Assembly: GCA_964035545.1 (NCBI GenBank) | Contig: OZ037767.1 | Coordinates: 23,703,128 to 23,767,127, forward strand | From: Bugula neritina | Lineage: Eukaryota > Bryozoa > Gymnolaemata > Cheilostomatida > Bugulidae | Direction: 5' to 3' | Length of the DNA stretch: 64,000 nucleotides | Part shown: positions 13,101 to 26,035 of the stretch, in pieces | Numbering within the stretch: position 1 is the stretch's first letter | How the letters are laid out: every line of letters starts with the position of its first letter | Notes under the pieces: generated by a model | Databases searched by the model: none | Seen by the model: only the letters and a program-made list of their open reading frames with translations | What the model was told of the DNA's origin: nothing | Position numbers and translations under genes: made by a program

Positions 13101-16100
13101 CAAGGCCTCATTATTGCCATATTGTCAGTAGAGAAGTGCATTCATAGCTATTTAAAAGTGTTACATTTTTAATATCTGAGCATTTGAAACGTATGAATAC
13201 AATATATCTTCAACCAACCTGTGTAGTGTGATTGTTGTGGCATTTGGACATGGGATTGTGACCATACACCATCTATTCCATTGTTATAATAGAGTTGTCT
13301 CCTTTTCATGTCTCCTGCTATTCTTTCTGTATTCTGGCGATGAAGTTTTCTAGCATATGCAATGATATCTTCATCACTATCAGAATCTAGTTTACCTGAA
13401 AAACACTTGAGAGATCATTTGCAACAGACAATTGCTTTTGGAAACAGCCGTAAGAATAGTAAATCCAACAGCATGTTAGAAATATAGGTAAAGGACAGAT
13501 ATAGGTATAATATTCAGTCAGCAAATTTGAATGTTTATATTGCACTCTGCATAACTTAGAAAAACTGTTACTGCATCTTTTTAAAAATAATTTCTATATT
13601 TTTACTGTAATAAATATTGCATTATACTGTCAATTCAGTATTAATCTTAAAGACAAGTAAACTATTGTAACTTCTTGACAACCACAGAGGAAAAATTTGC
13701 ATTGATGTGAAGATTATCTTTTTATGCAAAACAGTAATCTCGTTTTTATTTCGGTCAGTAAATAAGGTGATGAGATAAAAATATACCGTGCAATAGATTT
13801 TATTAGTAAAAAGTGCTAGTATAAATTGCTATGTGCAGAATATAATTGTACCACTTCAATGCATTATACTCACTAAACATAATGCATTATCATAAGGATG
13901 AGTGTTTATACCTTCTGGCTTTTTCCTGGTGGTGGAAGGTGCTGAAGATGACTCACTGGCAATCGGTGACTCAGGCTTATAATCAGTTCTATATGTGAGG
14001 GTGGATCTACCTTCTAACTTATTTTCATGAGTCATTTCTCTCTGAGCTAATTTAATGTGTCTTTTTCTCCATTTTCTTTCTCTCTTCCTTTAAAATTTAA
14101 TTTAAAAATATTTTGCATAAAATCAGATAATGACAAGGTTAAGTATAAATTACTTTTAATATGAATTTTGAAAATTAAATAAGTTAAAATTAAAAGTTTA
14201 AATATCACAACCACTCAATTGTAAGGCAGTATTACATTCAAGAAATAAGTTCGAAAAACCATTTTTGGACAAAGCTGGAGAATAATATTTGTTCCACGGT
14301 GCTTTTAAAATTTACTCAACCCTGAAAAAGTATTTGGACACTCAGATTAGGCTTCATAGACCATTCTTTAATACACACAGCAGCTGGATAATGGTAAATT
14401 TATTGTTTACTATTATTTCAATGTTACTCAGAGTTACCTTCTCTTTTTGATGACGCAGTACACAATTATCAGAATCACTAGTAAGATGGTGCAAAGAGGA
14501 ACTGTGATGTATAATATCAGTTTCACTACAAACAAAAATTGACAGCAATTTTATCCGCTAATATGAATTTGTACTTATTTTGTAAGCTTATGCAAACCAA
14601 ATTTTGGATCAGGTCTGAAATTGTTGTTTTTGGGATGTTACCAAGTTCCTGTAGATTAGAAACTTAAATTAAGAACTTAGGTAGGTAGTTTTGGCACTAT
14701 CTCAACTTACCTGTGCTGGAAAGATACAAAGCTCCTTTTACACAGGATATTGTCACTTTAGCATCTCTTTTTCTCTCTATAGCTCCATTTGTTTTGACAA
14801 CTAATAACAAACAAAGCTATTGCAGTGCTTACAATGGCACAATTCATAACATGCTACGGAAATATGAAGGCGCAAACAATGTAGTGATTATAAATAGGTT
14901 TGGACTTTAAGCCACTTTAATACATAAGACAGGGTGTCAAAAACATAGCTCTGATGATAACATTATGAATATGATGACACACTTTTGGCCTAATAAAAGT
15001 TCAGTCTGAAACATTAGACATACATATATTTAACCTGCAGTAGAATTTTTAGCCTTTAAACTGTCTCGTAATTAGGTTAAATAACTTTAACAACTTGCAA
15101 TTTTTGAATATTATAGTTCATAATACAACATAAAGAATTTGATCCGATCATGCATTCCATTAACCCGTCCATGTTGTAAATGATATACACACATACTGTA
15201 TTCATGTGTATACCATTCCTCAAGAAACCTTACATAACAATCTCAGTCTGTATTAATAGTAAGCATTATCTATCATAAAAGCAGCACCCATGACAGCACA
15301 AACAAAGTCATAATGGAGCACTGAAACATGCATTACTGACTGTTTACTTAAACATACACACCCTATCAATTTGAAGAGTTATAACAGTCTTTGTAAAAAG
15401 TACTTTCTAATTTTAATTTATATTCAATGCACATCCCAAGCATGGCTCATGGATGAACGGAAATTGAAAACACAACTAAAACTGTCAACAAAATTAAATG
15501 TTCTCCCATCACATGTGATAAGAACTATAGGCAAGTACTTGTTGAACAGCATGTTCATTACAATGTGCCATCACCAACATGCTCAATATAATATAAAATC
15601 GTAAAAATATTTTTGCTGTTCAAGAAGAAAATTGTTGTCGTGATTTCATTTTGCAAACGAACAAGATCTGATTTTCAAGAAAATATTCTTCTTCATTGAC
15701 AATAATGACTTGAAAGATGAGAAAGCATTACTTGAAGACCAATATTTTAAAAGCTTACAAACTTACCATTAATGTGTGTATTGATAGAGTAGCTGCTGTA
15801 TTCAGAGCTGTTTTTTGCATCCACACTCACAGTCATTGATAGTGTCTTGGAAGAGCCAATTCTTATATACCCTTTACTTCCTATTCGGTCTTGGCAGAAA
15901 TACCTTTTAGTTTGTTTTATATATCTGGGGTTACCAGAAGCAATTGGGTTGGGAATCTTTTCTTCTGCTATGAAAGTGACTGTTCCCTAAAAGATGTGGA
16001 AATTAGAACGATTAGTTGTATTATATAGTAGAAACATACATTAGCAGTTGTAGGCTATAGTGTAGAAAAAGCATAGTGGTTATAGTATAATAGAAGCATA

Positions 16101-19100
16101 CTGGTTATAGTATAGTAAAAGCATAGTGGTTATAGTATAGTAAAAGCATGGTGGTTATAGTATAGTAAAAGCATAGTAGTTGTAATATAGTAGAAGCATG
16201 GGTGTTTATAGTATGGTAAAATGATAGTTGTAGGGTGGTATATATACTATTTGCGTAAAAGACAATAATGCATGTTATATAGGAAGTTGTCTGCCCATTT
16301 CCAACAAGAAACTGCAGATTGGCGGAGTACAGTCTTGAGTAGGCAGTGAAAGCATGCCAGCTGTCCTAATTTCTACCTCTGATGCACACAGTACAATTGG
16401 CATCTACTCTACACAAGTGTTGGCAATACTCTACTTACATTACAAGTGACAATGCCTTCTACATAGCTCACATCATTGCTGCTTTTGAAAGTACATTCAC
16501 AGGTTGGGTTGGTAACAACAGTGGCTGGGTAGTTGTTTGTAGAGACAGACATCTGGGGAACCGCCATTTCTGGTATACTGTCACAAAATCTGAAGGCTAA
16601 ATATAAATAAATATCTATGTACATCTGATGCATGAATGCTGAGGTATGTGTAGGTATGTTTTAGAGAATGCCTAATATCTAACTCTGTAGTATCCAGCAT
16701 CAGCATGTAACAGACACACCCCCAAACTAATACAAAATAAATGCAATGTAAAAAATGAAGCAACATTATAATTGCTTAAACAACTTCCCATCTTCGAAGA
16801 CTGTCTGTATTCACACTTTCTGCTTTTTCATCAAATATAAAATATTGTAAAAATTGTTTTTACATAAGTTGGTTTATAAAATCAATTGTTACTAGTTACT
16901 ACATTTAGTTAGCGGACATCAATACTACACAGTAAAGCAGGTTATCACATCAGATAGCCAAATGATGGGAGATATGACAATACTAATTATATCATAATTG
17001 TATGATGCTGAGAAAATAATGAGAAAAAAGTATGCTGATCTAACATTAATTACTCTAGAAGCTCAATATTGGAAGTTTGCCTAAAGATGTTACGTGGGAA
17101 CATAGGGAAAAGCTGATACATAGGTTTCAGCTAGTCTAAACAGTTGACTATAGTAAGCTAAACTGCTACAATAAGAAAGACACAGTATATAGATGCATAT
17201 TGTATCATGTTTAAGAATACTTTGATGTTGTAAATAAAATGGTGGGTTTTGCTTGGGTTTGCTGATTCTTTGTTCATTTGTAAACCCTTGATAAGAGATT
17301 GATGCTAAGGAGACATGCTAATGAAACAAAATGTAGGAGTAGGAATAGAGAAATATGTAAAGCTAAAGTTCTAAAATGTACTAAAAGAAGTTGTGTTCTC
17401 AGAAAATTATAATCCCCAGCCCAAATCAAAATTCACAATAAAAAGTGAAAAACTTTAACTAAGTTTCACCGCACTGTCAGAATTTAGTTCCTTGTCTATT
17501 TGATAACATACTTGCTGTGTTTTGATTATTAGTTCAGCTAGCAGCAAGTCAGCAGGCTACTAGGTTACATAGTGAAAGGTGTCAAAGGTCAAGAGTACAG
17601 TGGAAATTTACAGGAGGGCTTCAGAAATTCAGTAAATACAAACTATATTAGTAGGATAACTTGACCAAATACTGATACATTGTGTCCAAGTAGTGGTACA
17701 TGTTACTGTATTGTGATGTGACTCAATAATAGCAGACTTAGCCCTACAATATTCTTTGAGCTTTAACCTGCTCATCTGTCATGGCTCAACGATGTACAAA
17801 TATTTTATAATAATACACCCATAATAAAATTGTTAATTATCTATTAGGAGCACAGATGTAAATTGAAACTCAAAACCAAAAATTTAAAACCCTGGGGCAT
17901 ACAAATATGTTTGTACATAAGTGTAAGATAATGAAGAATTTGATCTTTAACAAAAGTTTCAGGATGCTTAGCTTGTTTGCATATATGTAATGAAAGCCAA
18001 TGATTTTTGTATAGTCTTTTATTTAACAAATGTTTGCTATGTGTTAATAATTTCATTTTAGAAACATGTGTCTCTATTTTATTTACTGAATTACTTGTAG
18101 AACAAGCAGGCGTGCAGAAATCAATTCTATCAGTCAAAAGCTAATATGAGCATTGTACACAGAAGGATGAATGTAACAATGTTTAGACTGGGTTGAAATA
18201 ATAATTAGAATGTAAACAATGTTGATATACAACTGTCATCAGTAGCACTGAGTGAGAAATAGCCTCAGTTTTCAGCTCTTCAAGCCTACATTCTCTGCAG
18301 TTAGATTAGTGGAAGGTACTAGTTACTTTTGTTACTAGTTCTAATGCTACAGCTAGTCAACAGTTAGACTACAACTAGTCTATATTTAATCTACAAACAG
18401 TCTACAGCTAGTCTATATCTAATCTGCAAATAGTCTACAACTAGTCTATATCTAACCTACAAATAGTCTACAACTAGTCTATATCTAACCTAAAAATAGT
18501 CTACAACTAGTCTATATCTAATCTACAAATAATCTACAGCTAAAATATATCTAATCTGCAGATAGTCTACAACTAATTTATATATAATCTACAAATATTC
18601 TACAACTAGTCTATATCCAATCTACAAATAGTCTACAGCTAGTCTATATCTAATCTACAAATAGTCTACAACTAAGATATATATAATCTACAAATAGTCT
18701 AGAGCTAATCTATATCTAATCTGCAAATAGTCTACAACTGATCTATATATAATCTGCAACAAATCTATTTTGTAATTTGTGGATTAATAGTCGGTGATTA
18801 GCAAATTACAAACTTGATATATTTTCATTTTCAGCTTTTTGTTATATTGGTTTTTAGTGATAAAGTCAAGTCAATGAAGGCTACCTCTTCGACATATGTC
18901 AACAGTTGTGAAGTTGGTTGGGCAGTTAGGCAGCTGACAACTAATACAGCAGGTGCTGCTTACATTGCTTGTGCTAGGGACAGGTTGTTACTAGATAAAC
19001 AAATGCTAACCTTGGCAAGTAAATTTGACTACCATGTAGTTTACAGAGAGAGACATGTGCAGTTCTCCGTTCACATTGCATCTATCGCGAGTCCACTGAA

Positions 19101-22100
19101 TATCATCTGTAACATCTTCGAGTTTCACAATGCTGATTCGGCAGCCAGATACCCCGTCACAAGCTGACTTGGCTTTCGTAGTAATAGATTGGCTACAAAG
19201 ATTAATAAATATTTCAATTCATAAATGCTAGCAGAATGTGCTATCAGATGAAGGCTAGGTTTTTCATAACTGGGTTGTATGTGCAAAGCATTCACTCTAA
19301 ACAAGCCTTTGTAGGCAATCAAAGAATCCAACTGCTTTATTAGATTGAAATATAAACAGAGCTTGTCAAATGCAAATGAATGTTGATGTGCTAGAACAAT
19401 AACAACACTATTTACTAGGGGTGACAGCAAATCATTGCAAAGGATCATTAATGACAGCTTAGAGCAATTAATAAGAAGTCAAATCAGCAGGGCTACTACT
19501 GCTCAGGCACCTTCTATTGCAGCTGTAACAAAAATATATAAATGTTAAATACCTGTACTGTCGGCAGTCGTTGTCATCTGTGAATGGGTTGGTGCAACCA
19601 TCTGGTTCTGCACCGTAGGACACGTCTGTGACAGTTATTATCTCATCCGGTTCACAGCTCACGTCAATGTACTTCTTTGACGCTAGACACCCGTATGCAT
19701 ACTTCAAATTGTTTTCTTTTTTTCTAAACCAATCCCCGGCTACAAAAGTTTACAAATTATATAAAAAATGTCTTTAAATTTAGCATATTATTGTAAAGTC
19801 CAAAGTTGTTATATTAGCTAAGGACTGGCAGGGAGGGGTATGCTCCCACTGCTAAAAAATATCTTACTTAAGCAGCTAAGTATAACCAAGTCATGCTTTT
19901 AGCATGCTCAAGTGACGTAGATGTATGTGCCTGAAACAAGAGGACTTACTGGTGCCTTATACCTAATACTTTGACAGAAGACCACCACTACTACCACTAC
20001 TACCACTACCACCACTACTACCACCACTACTATCACTAGTACTACCACTACTACTATTAGTACCATTACTACTACCATTACTACCATTATTACTACTATT
20101 ACTACTACTACCACTACCACCACTACCACTACTTCCACCACTATTACCACTATTACTACCACTACTACTACCACTACTACCACCACTACTGCCACTGCTG
20201 CTGCTACTAGTAGGCTACTATATACTTAAAAGGAAACATATAATATTATGGTGAATATCACCATTTGTAGTTGTAATTATCTGTTGGGCTGACTTACTAG
20301 TTACATTATCATGACTAATTATTATAGTTTATACTTTATACCAAATAATACGTGTTGAACAATAATTTTCAGCATATAACGACCAAGAAATACTTTAATT
20401 ATATCTTTTCAGTTCAAAAACAACCATTACTATATTTTATATATAAACACCACAGTGCATGGTGAAACATGAGCCCAAAACATTATGTTATAACCTGGCA
20501 GTTGGTATGAGTGCAATGATAGGTATTTATGTTGTTAGAAAGTGAATGTGTTTTGATTAGTTGGTATAGCCACAATTTGACTGAGGTGAAAGTTACCAGT
20601 CTGACTTGTTGATTTGCTTAGCTACTGAATATCCCAATTATTTTGCAATTGACCAGGGCTCCATTCCACTAAAGTGTATTTGGCAGAGAAATATAATCAT
20701 CATTTAGATGTTCTACTTGAAGGTACTATTGTACAGGCTTGGTAGTTCAAAAGTGCCAAATGTTGTCCTCTCTTATCAGCCAAATGATAAAAATTCTCAA
20801 ACTTTTTAAGGCAGTATACTGAAAAGATGCTTAAGAGCTGCAAACTGTAATGTGAAACAGCCAGCTTTAATGAGAACAAAATGTTCACTGTGAATGTTGA
20901 TAAAATATCTCCGGTTGGTTGAGAGAATCTTAAGTTAGTGATTCAGCTGCCAATGAGTTGATAGGCTGGCTTTGAATATTATTTCTTTAAAGTCTTTAGT
21001 TTTCAAAGTTTCTAATTTTGTAAATTAATTTTTAAATTAATTGAAATTAAAAATTTATCTGAAATATCAAAAACTCAAAACATCACATTATCTGTCACCA
21101 GCCAGCTAAACTTTCATATATGATTATTGACTATTAATAACTAAGCAGATTGAAAGATGGAGCAGTTTGGTGTCTTGTTTCACCATGTCAACACTAAAAA
21201 TTTGTATCATTGTATTGTGTCTTAGAGGTAGCCAATCATATTGAATAAAAGGAGCCACACCTTATTGGTGTTGGATTAGCTTTGCGACAAAGTTGTACTG
21301 ATATCGTATTAGGTTTCTACAAGTTTTGGAAAGCTAATCTCAATTGATTTTCTTTGTAGAAAAAATGCCCATTACGCAAGCAAATCCCCATTTCATATTT
21401 CATATTATGTTATTAGAAGACTGAGTATTTTACAAAGCTTTTAGCTGTCCAAATATTTGCTTTGGAGGAATTGTGATTTTAGATGATGCAAATAGTGAAA
21501 AGGCTTTTGAGTGCAGTGACCCTTTTCTCAAGAAATTCACTAATCAGTCTATTTAGCTGTAAAATATGACTGCCTTGTTTCTATTTAATCAGCACGAATG
21601 CCTTATAAAAAATCAAACAAACCTCTAAATGAGTTTCAACAGAAAAGCCAAGGCATAGTAAATTATTAAATGAACTTCCCATAGCCTCCAGCAAACTAAA
21701 AATTCCCATGCATCCTATTTGGCAATGTGTAGGTTGAAATAATTATGACTACAAAACCAGTCAGATATTTATATTATATTCAAATAAATGAGAAAACCGG
21801 TCTTGGTTGATATTTTTGAAAACTAACCACATGCATTGTAGATTCACATCCGGCATTAAGATTTCACTCCAATAGGTAATGATGAGTGAGCAGTATTACT
21901 ATTAGGTCTTTGTACAACAATGCAATTAAATTACTATTTGCAACTTTTAGGGTTTCTTCAACTCCATCGGTATTAAGCTATTTGCAATCTGTATTTAGAT
22001 TTTAGAGTGCATATAACTATAATATATGTATAACTATTATAATTATATACATAAGTTATATATACTATATAAAACTATAACCTATAACCCCTGCATTTAC

Positions 22101-22448
22101 TTTTGCCCGTTTAGAAAATGCCTTGTGTTGTCAAAAGTTCTTAATGATGGTGGAAAATCGCGCAATTATTTGAATTTCATACTCAATATTTTTCAAAGTT
22201 TTTACAAAAATTTGCCTAGCTATGCATTTGATTTAGCACGTTAGGTAACAAGCTGGTTAAATACATGCAATTACTATTTTATAATAAATGTAAATATTGT
22301 ATGCATCTAAATATTTTTTATTAACAGATGAAACTATAGTCATAGATATGATAATAAATAACCATAATGCTGACTCACCAGTAGAGGAAAATAAGAGAAG
22401 TAGCCAAAGGAAGGTTAACTGAAATGACTGTAAATTCTTCACTTGCAT
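10177..22448 (-). CDS. Single-pass receptor: SUEL/Gal-lectin domain, CUB-like domain, TM, long cytoplasmic tail
   Basis: Exons: 22448-22379, 19739-19553, 19192-19011, 16596-16439, 15986-15767, 14525-14438, 14087-13912, 13395-13219, 12681-12609, one unresolved small exon, and 10985-10177 (stop TAA). Residues 1-23 are a signal peptide with core TFLWLLLLFSS. Exons 2-3 form a SUEL/galactose-binding-lectin domain like that of latrophilins (SCEPDEIITV, SYG, then spaced Cys and a VVKFTC end). Exons 4-5 look CUB-like (STNNYPATVVTNPTCECTF). Exon 6 encodes a membrane helix (PLCTILLVILIIVYCVI) followed by a basic stop-transfer. The tail, over 400 residues, has about 20 Tyr, acidic Ser clusters (DSDSDED, YDDSDED), an SH3-ligand-like RRAPQPP, YxN sites (YNN, YYN) and YSTM of YxxM type. 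Likely a plasma-membrane adhesion or signalling receptor; the ligand is unknown. The 12609 exon ends in phase 2 whereas the last exon needs phase 1, so a 3n+2 exon must intervene (candidates 12478-12426 or 12377-12340). Confidence 0.8.
16050..16220. repeat. 25-bp minisatellite in intron of lectin-CUB receptor
   Basis: Imperfect 25-bp units of the form TTATAGTATAGTAAAAGCAT plus five bases, about seven copies, between exons 16596-16439 and 15986-15767. Confidence 0.85.
18345..18770. repeat. 33-bp minisatellite in intron of lectin-CUB receptor
   Basis: Imperfect ~33-bp units built from CTAGTCTATATCTAATCTAC and AAATAGTCTACAA, about 12 to 13 copies. It lies about 240 bp downstream (toward the 3' end of the gene) of the second lectin exon. 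Confidence 0.88.
19980..20215. repeat. ACT/ACC trinucleotide repeat
   Basis: About 230 bp of mixed (CTA)n and (CCA)n triplets in the first large intron of the lectin-CUB receptor. On the minus strand it reads as a Val-rich open frame, an artefact of the triplet. Confidence 0.93.
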
Positions 22449-22978
22449 GTTGTGAGATGACTCTCCCTGGGCTAATGTGAGATGTGTCTATCAACTTCTA
22501 GCTCATACAGTCAGAGTTGATGCTGTGGTTGGTGCATTAATTACTATAGAACTCACTCTGAAGTCTGACTCATTGACAATACTTACTAGTCTGCTGTCAA
22601 CAGCAAATCAACAGCATCTTTAGTATAACATATGACAACCCAATCATTGAGCTTTGCTTATATATTTACTGTATACTCCTGCATGTAGTCGAGTTCCCAC
22701 TAACTACATCAAATTAATAGAGTAATTACTGTTGATCAAATATTCAATGAAATTATATAATTGTTTGCTATAAATAGACCTAGCAATAAAATCTATCTTT
22801 AATCAAAGTTAGCAATAGATTGTCTAGTAGATTATCATTCTGGGAGTAAGACAACAGACACTGAGTAAAGCTTTTTCTACATAAACATCTGAAATAACTT
22901 ATTGTAATTAGTAAAATATTAGTAAGTTACGATAATATACAAAAGTAATATATATGAGCACATATAAAACATATAATT

Positions 22979-23105
22979 ACCTGCTACTTCACGTGACCAG
23001 CCTTTGTATTGTAATAGCAGTTCAGCTACTATGAAGGATTCCAGTGTAGCACGCAGTACGCATGTACAGCGGGAGGGTATATAAACAAATGACATCACTC
23101 ACGTG
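22979..23105 (-). promoter_or_regulatory. Candidate promoter and 5' UTR exon of lectin-CUB receptor
   Basis: Read on the minus strand: E-box CACGTG (23105-23100), CRE-like TGATGTCA (23097-23090), then TTTATATA (23085-23078). This is the usual order for an upstream promoter. About 90 bp further is a second E-box TCACGTGA (22996-22989) and CAG|GTAATT, a possible 5' UTR donor. A matching acceptor (CACATTAG) lies just before the ATG at 22448. TATA orientation is ambiguous because the box is nearly symmetric. Confidence 0.45.
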
Positions 23106-25780
23106 CCTGTGTATAATTTAACTGTATGATGACTGGTTCTCTACATCATAATACGAAACTTTTAATCCTAATGGAAAAGTAATGAGCATAATAGGATTGT
23201 ACGTTAAAGAGACATTAGCTCATTCTAAGACATATAATTCAAAATAAATTTTTTTTTTAAATATTTTACTGTTTGTCGATCTTCAGCTATAAGAGACTCA
23301 AGTCAGTAATTTGAGTGTTTATTAAAAATTTTGAAAGTATATGTTCCGAATAAAATGTGAGTACCCAGCATGCAATGCAATGTATTTTTAATATCCTGTT
23401 CTGAATGCACATAGTATTTTATCTTGTAGTTTTTCCTCAAGTCTTAAATTAAAGTTTCACCCGAGTATATCAGAAGTTCACAATAAGAAATTCGTTTTTT
23501 CCCTCATTCTCTTCAAAACAATTGATAGCAATTGATTAATCAGTGAAGCATATAAACCATATAGTTTAATGTTGCAATAAATAATAAAACATGTAAATAC
23601 TTGAATATACACCAACATGTACATATTTTTACAACCACAATGTATTGCAATCTACTATATATATATGCTATTCAACAGCTGGGCTAAGCACAACCAAAGT
23701 TTTTACTTTTATTTTGTCAAAACAAAACAGAAAAACTAGAAACTCAGCATTTACATGCTGTAAAATGGCCCTTGTCAGGTCAGCAGGGCTAGCTTCTTGC
23801 CTGTATCTTTGGGGATAATAATATAGTAATAAACCATGTGTGTTTTCACTTGCATCATTTTCTACTAAAAATTATAGTAATTACTACTGCCTGTGCAATT
23901 TCACAATATATGCAGTTCAAGCAATAATTGGAATTCTTCGAAGCTGTACGTGTAAGTTTGCATTCTACTAAATTATTTGTGTACTGCAAATCAAATATTA
24001 CATAATACTTTTATAAGATGCTAATTGCAAACAAAATGTTTATTCAGCTAACTTATCAGCAAGTAAATATAATAGTACAAGATCATGAATAGTAGTATTA
24101 AACCAGAAACACGAAAACAATAGCAATAAAATAAACATGCAGCAACTGAAACTAACCAGAGCAGTGACAAAAATTATACGCATCTGGTAAAGTTTTTGTC
24201 TCACAGCTTGCTTTGAAGTGATTGCAAACTTAAAATTAGAATAAGATCTATATCTCTATTAAATTTAGTTAGACTTTCATTATATTAATGGACATTTTTC
24301 AGGGTTGTGCACCCTTTGGCAGAGCTTGTTAGAGGTAGATTACTCCTGTTCTATGGCAGTAAGATTTATACTTGGATAACCAATTTTTTTTCAAACTTAT
24401 TTTAGATAACTGTTATAAGTTATGATATTTCTCAAGCTTTCATAAGTAAAAAAAACTTCTGTCAAATGCAAAAAGTAGCCTATTTTCGTCCTTTTAAAAA
24501 TTCAAACTTTTGTGCCTCAAATATTTATTGTTGGCTATAGCTTCTTTTAGTAGTTATCACCTATGCTTTTTCAAGCTCCATTTGTGTAAAATCAAGACCC
24601 TACATTTTCAACCACACACATTATATTCAGCTATAATGCAAGTATTATATTCCTAAACATAAGCTTTATTAGTATATTATATTATTTACATCAATGAGTT
24701 AATACTCTACCCTGTCTGGGGTCAATGGGTATATGTATATACTCATTATCATAAGCTTTATAGACAGCAATCTTTGTAGTTATGCAGTTTCTCCAACCTA
24801 TAAGTTAAAATTCAACCTATAGATATTGCGTTATCACCATATATCATTAATGTTTAATTCTTATATCTGTATTTCTAATTTTTAATTTGAATTTTTCACT
24901 AGAAGTTGCATATCCATCTTATAGTCTTATTTTTGTCTGCTGGTGCTGAATTTTAATTATAGTTGTTTCAATTTGTAGAATGGAGGCAAAACCTTCATAC
25001 CGGACAGACATTCGACTCAGAGAACAACATTAAGAGACTTATTGCTAGATAAGCAAGACACCACTACTGAAGATGCTATGCATTGTCTACACTGACAGAC
25101 GCTTGCCTCTCTCTAATTTGTAGAATAAGATAACATTTCTGTTTGTCTCTTGGTAAGCCAAGTAACTTAAAGCACAAAGTTCTAATTTTTAGTTTAATAG
25201 AAATATAAATTTGTTGTTTAAATTTTTATTTGCATGTTTGCTGTGTTCATTACTAGCACTATTGTTTTTATGAATTTAAATCTTTTTGTAAATTTTGTTT
25301 TTCTAGTTTCCAAATATAATTACTGAATTGATTTTATTTTATTTTATTTATTAATATTTCAGCTGCATGAGAGAAAAGTCACAAGTACAAAGTTATAAGA
25401 ATATGACAATTCTGAAAGATTATAGAAAAGGTAAAGAAAAAAGCAACAAGCTTGCAATTATTGAAACTGAAAAGTTTAGCATAATTCCATAGTACAAAAA
25501 TATGTAGTTTAAAGGGGGGTGTGTGTAATGTCCGTATTAGATTAGAGATTGTAGTTGTAACCTTTTACCCATGGTCTCACAATTTAAAAACAAACAGCTT
25601 TACGAAGAAATAATAAACGCTGTATAGAAATAAAATTTGTGCAAATAAAATAGAATAAAAAAAAATAGTGATGATATAGTGATTTCATCACTTAACATAT
25701 ATTAGGCTCTTCAATCACATTTGAGCACAAGGCTGGAAGATGCACACATTCGAAAGGCTAAATAAATTCACAGTCAAATC
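23106..25780. other. Intergenic, no gene seen
   Basis: AT-rich DNA with only short chance ORFs. No splice-compatible exon, RNA gene or well-preserved element was recognised. A slightly less AT-rich patch near 24980-25130 has no coding signature. Confidence 0.5.
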
Positions 25781-25781
25781 T

Positions 25782-25787
25782 TTTATT
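25782..25787 (-). terminator. Possible poly(A) signal of the 195-residue gene
   Basis: AATAAA on the minus strand, about 250 bp past the stop at 26036-26038. Such hexamers are common in AT-rich DNA. Confidence 0.35.
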
Positions 25788-26035
25788 TGAACAGAACTGG
25801 GCACTTTGTTATACAAGATACTTTACAAAAAGCCACGTAACACATGCAACCTTTGTTTTGAATTAAAATATAAATATTATTGCAATGTTTTTAATCACTT
25901 TACATTTTATACCACCACTTTGGTAAAGCAGAATTATGTTTTTGCAACATTCCAGAACATTTTAAGACAGAAACAGTTATAAAAGGTAAGATTACGATAA
26001 CTTTCAAATAATAGCCGTATGATCAAATGTTGACA

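Noticed and set aside
11820-16330. Possible dispersed repeat (GGAAGTTGYCTGCCCA near 11823 and 16282)
   Set aside because: Similarity fades after about 16 bases; too short to call.
19908-20195. Val-rich minus-strand ORF
   Set aside because: Pure product of the ACT/ACC triplet repeat inside an intron.
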